From NCBI GenBank assembly GCA_001592805.2, contig CP051143.1:2542001-2606000 (forward strand): a stretch of DNA of 64,000 nucleotides. The letters run 5' to 3'. The position numbers were made by a program, and so were the translations under genes. The stretch is from Peltaster fructicola. Taxonomy: Eukaryota > Ascomycota > Dothideomycetes. This document shows positions 57,262 to 64,000 of the stretch, in pieces. The notes under the pieces are model-generated. The model worked only from the letters and a program-made list of their open reading frames with translations, made no database searches and had not been told where the DNA came from. Numbering within the stretch: the stretch's first letter is position 1; each line of letters starts with the position of its first letter.

Positions 57262-58011
57262 CTAGTTCATTAAAATGCCTTGTTTACACCCTGCCAATCT
57301 GGCTCCTGCTCGGCTGCTTTCAAAGATCGCCAGGCCAGCTGCCACCAGGAGCTTTCCTTGTCGACCCTTACGCTGTGCCTGAGCAACCAGACTATTGGCC
57401 AAGACCTTCTCGATGCTATCTCTTGGGAACAGAGCCTCGATCTGCTTGACTTCTTCCTCGATCACGAATAGCTTGGATGTGTCCTCGGGCGGCTGATTAA
57501 CTACCTGGACGTCTGACAGACGATGAAAGTCTAGTAGTGCTGCCTCCCGTATGATCCTCGCCAATGCAGAGATACGTTCGCCAATATGAGGGCTTGTATG
57601 GCATGCGATTGCTACCCACACCTCGTGTTGATCTGCTTCTGATGTATTGCCCTGGCTTTTCAAGAAGGATACCGCTGCATCGGCACCTTCAATCTCGAAA
57701 CGAAACTCTCCGTCGTCGTGTAGACTGCAAGCACCAAAGTCGTGGAAAATGCATGCTGTGAACAGCAGGTGTCCTCGAGCAGAAGAATGCCATGCCTCAG
57801 TCCTCGCATGCTGCCTTGCGGACAGTCCTCGGGCGTACAAGAAGACTCGCAGTGAGTGTGCTAGGACAGATGGCTGTAGATGCTCCTCGGCGTGAGTGTA
57901 GGCGGCCTGTGATACTCGATCTTGAGGAACGAGATCTGGTATGTCACTGGTGGTGTTTGGCGTATGATGTGATGCTGTCTCGGCTCCGAGACTGCTGTCA
58001 AGTCTACACAT
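57262..58011 (-). CDS. HD-domain metal-dependent hydrolase
   Basis: Single exon, 249 aa. It follows the HD-domain pattern: HSLRVFLYARG (first His), LLFTACIFHDFGACS (His-Asp pair), then VAIACHTSPHIGERIS and a distal ALLDFHRLSDVQVV. This arrangement is that of the fungal cyanamide-hydratase-like/HD phosphohydrolase group. The substrate is not predictable. It is close to fungal proteins of urea/cyanamide type but also to nucleotide-related hydrolases. Zinc or another divalent metal is expected from the His/Asp set. The C-terminus (ESSRAGARLAGCKQGILMN) shows no targeting signal I recognise. Confidence 0.83.
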   Translation of the reverse strand: MCRLDSSLGAETASHHTPNTTSDIPDLVPQDRVSQAAYTHAEEHLQPSVLAHSLRVFLYARGLSARQHARTEAWHSSARGHLLFTACIFHDFGACSLHDDGEFRFEIEGADAAVSFLKSQGNTSEADQHEVWVAIACHTSPHIGERISALARIIREAALLDFHRLSDVQVVNQPPEDTSKLFVIEEEVKQIEALFPRDSIEKVLANSLVAQAQRKGRQGKLLVAAGLAIFESSRAGARLAGCKQGILMN

Positions 58012-58650
58012 GCTGAAGGTGGGTCCGATGATGCTCTTCGAGCAAGGTAAACCTGAGGTAGATACTTATACCCTTGCGTGCGTTGCACCTGATGTTCATC
58101 GTGAGCGGCTCAAAGTAGTATTGACAGGGCGCGATCATTACAAACCGCGCAAGCATCAACAAGCACAATTCTTGTCATCAATGATATCTCTGAATTGACC
58201 TATTATCCTCTCCAGGCTATGGCTATGGAAGGCCATGGGAACTGATGAAAACAGTGTTTGTTTGCCAGCAAAAATTGCTCGGATGAGATCCTTGCGGAGC
58301 CCAGATGTACTTCTCGCCGCCGTGTGCAATGCAGGAGAAGCTCAACCATCCACGGCATGTATGAGCGCCGGAGCACCCAAAAGGTAAGTATGAAGAAAGG
58401 AAGATGAATTGCTGCGAGTGGGCGAAATATCTATAGTTGAGCTGCGGGAGGGACGCATTGACGTAGGCTAGTGAACCATTCAGATTGCAACTGATCCAGA
58501 GGCTGGGCTTGGTGACTGTCAACCATCCCGGGTCTCAAGCTTTCACGCACGCTGAGCTGTCGGATCAAGTGCCAACATTAGTACAAGGCTCTTGGACCAT
58601 CTGCATCATCACTGTGCCGGAGCTTCGAGCTCCAGAGTCTCCTAGAGCGC
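58012..58650. other. intergenic
   Basis: Promoter side of the HD gene and the approach to the repeat patch. No gene supported. Confidence 0.4.
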
Positions 58651-58885
58651 CTATCTCAGGAATGGAGCTCTGATTTGGTGCGCACATCACTGGTCGATAC
58701 CGTGGGAAACCCTCATAGCTCACGGAGGTCTTGGAGCCTTGTTGAGTGCGTATCCCAGGAATAGAGCTCTGCTTTGGTGCGTACATCACCGGTACACACT
58801 ATGGGAAGCCCTCGTAGCCCGCGGAGCCCTCAGAGCCTTGTCAAGTGCCTATCTCAGGGACTGGGTCTGATCTGGCGCCTAGATC
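58651..58885 (-). repeat. ~99-bp tandem repeat, 2.4 copies, inverted member of the 90-bp family
   Basis: Units begin near 58651, 58750 and 58849 with CTATCTCAGGAATGGAGCTC or variants, and continue TTTGGTGCGCACATCAC. Read in reverse complement it shares TGATCTAGG-GCCA, CAGAGCTC and CCTGGGATA-CAC words with the array at 59430-59830. Confidence 0.75.
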
Positions 58886-59490
58886 ACAAAGAGGCGTCTT
58901 GGGAGCTGATCGTCATCCGCAAAGATCTCATCAAAATTGGTGATCCAAACCAGCTGTAGTGGGGCAGATTGGCCAGTCTCTATGGCGGGATCTCAGTCCT
59001 CATGAAGAAGGGTGTCGTGGTCGCTGAGGCGGGTGGCTACTCCAATCTCATCACAATCGGGCTCGCATTCTTGAAGGTCGCTGACGACGAAGTACAACAT
59101 GAGTTCCGTAGAGATGTCACACGAGAAAGCTACGTCGACTTCGTGCTCAGCGTACGGAATGTGCTTTGCAGCATTCGCACCGGACAGGACACAGTCAAGC
59201 AGGTCATGATTGATCAATAGGGTGACGCACTCACCTAGGAGTTTACTGCTGACAGCCTCAAAGACCAAGCAGGTAGAGCTATCGACACACAGTCCTTGCG
59301 TCACATCTTCGACGACGCTGTGGCGCTCATCGCACGCACATCGCATGCAAATGCACAGATCCCTGGCGAGCTACTTGACTTATTCATACAGACTCTAGAC
59401 AACGTCATCGAAGCAATTCGACGAGGAATAAGCACCAAAGCAGAGTTCGAGGGCTCTCAGAATTCCCCAAGTGGTCTATCTGTGATCTAG
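58870..59490 (+). pseudogene. decayed gene of unknown function with three in-frame TAG codons
   Basis: One frame runs from about 58870 to 59490 and reads as a continuous protein except for TAG codons at 58957, 59218 and 59236. Segments: ASWELIVIRKDLIKIGDPNQ, WGRLASLYGGISVLMKKGVV, EAGGYSNLITIGLAFLKVAD, HEFRRDVTRESYVDFVLSVR, FTADSLKDQAGRAIDTQSLR, HIFDDAVALIARTSHANAQI, ELLDLFIQTLDNVIEAI. Each TAG fits a CAG-to-TAG (CpA to TpA) change, the signature of repeat-induced point mutation. The 36 bp between the last two good segments could be read as an intron, but it is too short and in frame. Both ends run into repeat arrays. No family recognised. Confidence 0.5.
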
Positions 59491-59840
59491 GTGCCAAGTC
59501 AGAGCTCCGGCCAGGGATAGACACCAAAGAAAAGCTCGAGGGCTCTCAGACTTCCCCAAGTGGCCTATCTGTGATCTAGGTGCCAAGTCAGAGCTCCAGT
59601 GCTGGGATGAACACCAAAGCAGAGTTCGAGGACCTCCAGAATTCCCCAAGGTGTCTATCTGTGCACTGAGTGCCAAGTCAGAGCTCCTATCCTGGGATGA
59701 ACACCAAAGCAGAGTTCGAGGACCTCCAGAATTCCCCATGGTGTCTATCTGTGCACTGGGTGCCAAGTCAGAGCTCCAATCCTGGGACAGGCACCTTGGG
59801 AGGCTCTGAAGGCTCTGAGATCCGGCAGAGTGATAGATAT
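59430..59840 (+). repeat. ~90-bp tandem repeat, about 4.5 copies
   Basis: The word TCTATCTGTG or a one-base variant recurs at 59475, 59564, 59654 and 59744 (spacing 89-90). Each unit contains CACCAAAGCAGAGTTCGAGG, CCAGAATTCCCCA, GTGCCAAGTCAGAGCTCC and CCTGGGAT. The two right-hand units are closest to each other. The array ends about 75 bp before the stop codon of the convergent GST-oxygenase gene. Confidence 0.9.
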
Positions 59841-59911
59841 AAGTGCTCTGAGAGTCTTCACTCGATATCTGGCGGGACGAACTTCTACCTATCTACATTA
59901 CAGCGATCTGA

Positions 59912-61434
59912 TCAGAAGAAAGCGATGGTCCTGATCTCGACACTCTCCCTATACGGTGCATCAGGCTTCGTGTTCGGATCCTCAAAAGCAGTATGGCCAA
60001 CGAATTGCGCCTTGCTCTTGTCACTATCGTAGGTCTTGAGCAAGATCACATGGTCTTCTTCCATCTGTGGGAAGTAATACCATTGATGCTTAGGAGAGTA
60101 GCGCATCACGTAGTTCTCACCGGTACGATCACGATATCTCAAGAACAGCTTGAAAAAGTCATCGGCCGGCGAGGACTTGACATCGCACATCGTCAATGGC
60201 ATCTCTTCGACCTTCTTCAGTGGCTTCCACATGTTCAGAAAGGCCACACGTCGCTGCAGCAGATCATCCGCCTCATCTGGGAGGAGCTGCTTGACCCGGA
60301 TCGGTGCAGACTCTGCTGTGTAATCGCAATGCACAAGGCGGACCGGCGCTCTCTGCGATGTATCTGCAAAGTCAGTATGGTAGGTGATCGTCTCGTCGAC
60401 TTACTCGTCTCTTCGGTGAGTTTCTTCTCTGAGTTCTTCTTCGTTCTTATTGTGTGATCAAACACTTCAACACGCCTCGCCCCAACAGTCTTCTTGAGGA
60501 AATCAACAACCTCTGGATAGAACTCCTTTCGTACAGCATCGTCATCCTCCCAACTATTCGCAAACTTGGGCCGCAGCTTATGCACAGAGAAGCCATTGAC
60601 ATCAGCAGAGAAAGAGTCAGCACGATGCCAACCATCCTTGATGCTGACCTGCTGTGCGTCATCTCCTGGCTCGTGGATGCCTACAGACTTCGGGTCTTCA
60701 TAGAAGTAGAGCTCGGTCAGCTTATCTTCAATATCCTTGGTGTAATTGAGGGTAGAGCGAACCTCCTGATCTGCGCCACTGCTGGCTTGTTTGTCTGGAA
60801 GCAGCGCCTCGTCCACTGCTCCTTGGGTCTTCTGCCAACATGGGAGCTTCTCGATGTCGACTAACCAGCGCTTGAGGTTGGAGTGCTTGTCGATAGGGAG
60901 ACGCTGTGCCTCGTGCAAGTGCATTGGAGCTGCAATGGCGATGTCTGCAATGGTGACGTCGTTACCAGCGATGTACTTGGTCTTGCCAAGCTGGGCATCA
61001 AGGATCGCTGCTAAATGATTCCATCGTCCAGCTTGCTCTTCGATGACGTTCTCATCTGGTTGGGCTTTAAGCAATGGCTTAACCACATACTCTACCAGGT
61101 AGACGTAACAGCTCTGGAACCACACTGATGCTTCCCAGAGCAGCCATCTATTGATATCCGTCCTGACATGACGGTCAGCGGGATATGCTGAGGAAGGCTT
61201 ACCCTCGTCCGCAGCGTGCTGGAGGATAGCGTTGGACTCGGTGATGATCAGGTCACCATCCTTGGCGCAAGGTACTGTCTGGTGAGGATTGATCTTGGAG
61301 TAGCTGTCAGATTTGTGCTCTCCCGTGAAGTAGTTGATATGATTGAGGTTGTATTTCGTGCCAAGGAGGTCAAGCCCAGCTAGGACCTTTCGACTGTTGA
61401 CAGTGCATGGATCAAGGTATACTTCGAGGACCAT
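59912..61434 (-). CDS. glutathione S-transferase fused to CmcJ/NvfI-type iron oxygenase
   Basis: Exons 60405-61434 and 59912-60363 give 493 aa (505 if the in-frame ATG at 61470 is used). Residues 1-215 are a GST: MVLEVYLDPCTVNSRKVLAG, FTGEHKSDSYSKINPHQTVP, DGDLIITESNAILQHAADEG, then the helical domain with VTIADIAIAAPMHLHEAQRL. Residues ~230-493 match the CmcJ/NvfI/GA4-desaturase-like family of non-haem Fe(II) oxygenases: LNYTKDIEDKLTELYFYEDP, GARRVEVFDHTIRTK, VRLVHCDYTAESAP (His355-x-Asp357 ligands), FLNMWKPLKKVEEMPL, KHQWYYFPQMEEDHVILLKT, VGHTAFEDP (likely distal His467) and ESVEIRTIAFF (Arg488). The join lies inside one exon, so it is a true fusion. The intron is only 41 bp. Substrate unknown; detoxification or a secondary-metabolite step is plausible. 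Confidence 0.88.
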
Positions 61435-61638
61435 GTTGGGCGATATTGCTTCATACAGATGTCGTGTCATTCGTTATGATACATATACTCTGTCTGCAAA
61501 CCCCGCTCGTCATGTCTCGTATCGAGCAGAGCTCCTCATGACCGAGATGTTGTGCTGTGAGCTTTTGTCGAGACCTGCCCTCCACTTGATGCAGATCAGA
61601 TACGTACCCAGCCACTTACGAGATACCCTGTCGTCCGA

Positions 61639-63864
61639 TCACAACGTACTCTCGAGGGCGAGAACCTGCATACATTAGCGATGCCCTGTCAGGTACTGCG
61701 TACTCACCATTGCGGTCCTCGTTGGGATGTAGACCTGCAGGAAGTTCTTTCTTCCATTCCAAGCAAAGTCGGTCGTGAAGAAGCGTTGCTCGCTCTGAAT
61801 ACGGTTCAGGCCACCGAATGCAGACTCATCAGTGTTGAGGACGATCCTATAGGTGCCAGCCACTTCGACACCGACTCTGTAGTCTGTGAAACTGCTCGAT
61901 GGGTGAAAGTTGAAGATCCATAACAACCCAGCTCGCTCAAAGACGATGACCTTGTCGCCTTCGTGCTTCAGACTGATGTATGCTTGTGGACTATGTAGCC
62001 AGCCATACTTCTGCTCTGTCCATTGCATCGCTGCATCAAAGTCATTGAGGAATCGGTAGCGTAGAAGTAGGTCGTCAACGAGGTTGAATTGTCTGCGGGC
62101 GTAGTGGAATGAGTTGCCATTACCCTCTCGAGGAAAGTCGAGCCATTCAGGATGGCCAAATTCGTTGCCTTCGAAGTTGAGGTATGCTTCTCCTCCAAGG
62201 CCGTGAGTGATGAGTCGAATCATCTTATGCAGCGCCATGCCTCGCTCGATGACTGGTGTGAACTCTGAAAGCGTCGACATGTTGGTGTACATCTGAGCAT
62301 CGCACAGCCAGAAGAGCAAGGTCTTGTCTCCGACGAGGCTAGGATTGTTAGTATTGTGGTGAAGCACTGATATCACTTACGCTTGATCGTGACTTTCAGC
62401 ATAAGCGATAGTCTTCTCTCCATGTCTTCGGTTAGTCAAGGTGAAGCACAAGCTGCCCATGTCCCAATCAATATCCTGCTTCTCCTTCAACCACTTGATG
62501 TAGAGATCAGGCACGGCCATAGCGAGTCTGTAGTCGAAACCTATTCCACCAAGACTCAAGGCAATGCACAACGCTGGCATACCACTCACATCTTCCGCGA
62601 TCGTAATAGAATCAGGATAGAGGTTGTGCAGCATCTCGTTGGCAATCATGAGGTAGACAACGCCGTCCTCGTCCACACTGGGTCCGAAGTACTCGTGGTA
62701 ACCACCAGAGAATCCCGTACCGATACCGTGGTGAAGGTAGAGCATGGAGGTGACACCGTCAAAGCGGAAACCGTCGAATTGGTACTCCTCCATCCAGAAA
62801 CGTAGATTTGACAACAGGAATCGCAGGACTTCGTGGTGGCCGTAGTTGAACAGTCGAGAATCCCACAGCTCGTGTCGTCCTCGAACACCCTCGTGGAAGT
62901 AGAGGTGATCAGTACCATCGAGCTGGTTTAATCCGTCAAGAACGTTCTTCGAGGCATGTGAGTGCACAACATCGAGTAGAACAGTGATTCCCATGCCATG
63001 TGCTGTATCTATCAGCTCTTTCAGATCGTCTGGCTTGCCATAGCGACTGCTCGCAGCGAAGAATGAGTTGATCTGATAGCCGAACGATGCGTAGTATGCG
63101 TGCTCCATGATTGCCATCAGCTGAATGGTGTTGTAGCCAAGCTTCTGTATGCGTGGAAGAGTATTGGCTGTGAACTCCTTGTACGAGCTAACCTTGGCCT
63201 CAGGACTACTGATGCCAACATGTGCCTCGTAAATCCTCGCGCTTTGAGGCTTTGGAGGCCTCTTGTTCTTGAACTGATAGCTGTGCGGTGGATTCCAGAA
63301 TCGAGCATCGTATACTGGGCTGACATTCAGATCCTGTGTGACTCTTGTTATCCATGCTGGGATTCTCTCGATTCGGGCGTGGTCATTGGGTATGACCAAG
63401 CTGATCTTGACCTTGCTGTCATGTTCAATGGCAGGCTTGCCGTCCACAGGTGACAGACTAATCTCCCATACACCATATGGATCTCTCTTCATCTCATGGC
63501 TGTCTCTGTTCCAGTTGTTGAAGTCACCGATGAGGTATGCTCTGAGAGCATTCGGTGCCCACTCGCGGTATGCGATTGTGCCATCTGACGAGACGGTGAA
63601 GCCAAATCGCTCGTATCCACGGGAGAACTTCTCCAAGCCTCCTTCGTTCTTGTCAATCTTTTTGATCCAGTCTTGTGCTTTGGCATAACGACGGCGAAGG
63701 GAGTCTTTGTACGGCTCGAGGTATGGGTCTAGCTGAATGACGCCTGGCAATGTTAGTTGTGCTACAATGGAGCTATTCTACATACCTGTGCCATCGTTCG
63801 GTACGCTGGAGCTCGCTGGAACTCCTAGCACGCTGTTGTCTGACTGCTGGTTGAGGGCGTCCAT
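61639..63864 (-). CDS. GLC3: 1,4-alpha-glucan (glycogen) branching enzyme
   Basis: Cytosolic GH13 enzyme that makes alpha-1,6 branches in glycogen. Exons 63786-63864, 62381-63743, 61708-62338 and 61639-61665 give 699 aa, the family's length. CBM48-type N-terminal domain: [20 protein letters not shown] and [11 protein letters not shown]. Catalytic barrel: [32 protein letters not shown] (nucleophile Asp), [14 protein letters not shown] (acid Glu) and [15 protein letters not shown]. End: [20 protein letters not shown] then [10 protein letters not shown]. All three introns are exactly 42 bp. The first exon ([20 protein letters not shown]) is needed to supply an ATG. It lies 205 bp upstream of the GST-oxygenase start, same strand. 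Confidence 0.95.
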
Positions 63865-64000
63865 GGCTTATGGACGGTCGATGCTGGGGATGTGGTGAGA
63901 CTGAACGAATTGTCTCATGTAAACTTGGTCAGAGGTCAAGCTTGTGTGCCCAAGAGCAAACATTTATTGATGAGGAGCAGCATCACAGTCAGTGGGGCGC

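Noticed and set aside
59203-59238. A 36-bp intron in the 58870-59490 frame
   Set aside because: Shorter than any other intron here, a multiple of three, and it merely spans two TAG codons that RIP-type change explains equally well.
59476-59766. A minus-strand frame reading a ~30-residue peptide repeat through the 90-bp array
   Set aside because: It exists because the unit is close to 90 bp. It has no start context, no extension beyond the array and no family match.

Overview
The window is nuclear DNA of a filamentous ascomycete (Pezizomycotina, most likely Dothideomycetes). Evidence: dense single genes on both strands, introns of about 41-85 bp with GTRNGT donors and CTAAC-type branch sites, and fungal-specific families (Mif2, Tim54, Mnd2/Apc15, GH17, Zn2Cys6, HET-NACHT-ankyrin). 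The class assignment is inference from overall character. I see no retroelement, rRNA, tRNA or CRISPR.

Region 1-30 kb is mostly housekeeping: a Myb-like regulator, a possible small secreted protein, tubulin cofactor B, Mif2/CENP-C, a fungal orphan family, Nat1/Naa15, ribosomal protein L35, the SNARE Gos1, Atp10, an F-box protein, a GH17 cell-wall enzyme, a mitochondrial carrier, a Zn2Cys6 regulator, Tim54, Cus2 and dihydroxyacetone kinase. Several neighbours are divergent pairs sharing short promoters (Mif2/8279, L35/Gos1, Atp10/F-box, Tim54/Cus2).

Region 30-40 kb holds a LARP1/Sro9-type La protein, a DUF1115 protein, a short-chain dehydrogenase, Vps9 and an 80-aa protein.

Region 40.5-47 kb is accessory: a HET-NACHT-ankyrin (NLR-like) gene with a 69-bp promoter duplication and homogenised ankyrin repeats, a member of a dispersed ~90-bp repeat family, an unrecognised frame-broken gene, a SNF2 helicase fragment, and a ten-copy 98/88-bp minisatellite.

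Region 47-58 kb returns to core genes: ATP2 (with two apparent lesions in an otherwise well-conserved gene), adenylate kinase, GABA transaminase, Pex16, Bet1, Mnd2/Apc15 and an HD-domain hydrolase. Region 58.6-59.9 kb is a second accessory patch: a decayed gene with three in-frame TAG codons lies between inverted arrays of the ~90-bp family. Next to it is a fusion of a glutathione S-transferase to a CmcJ/NvfI-type non-haem iron oxygenase, followed by glycogen branching enzyme.

The most interesting points are the GST-oxygenase fusion, the ATP2 intron that seems to end in TG together with a one-base frame break in its presequence, and the repeat-bounded accessory patches. All gene models were spliced by eye from conserved reading frames; where exon lengths are given, they sum to whole codons unless a break is stated.
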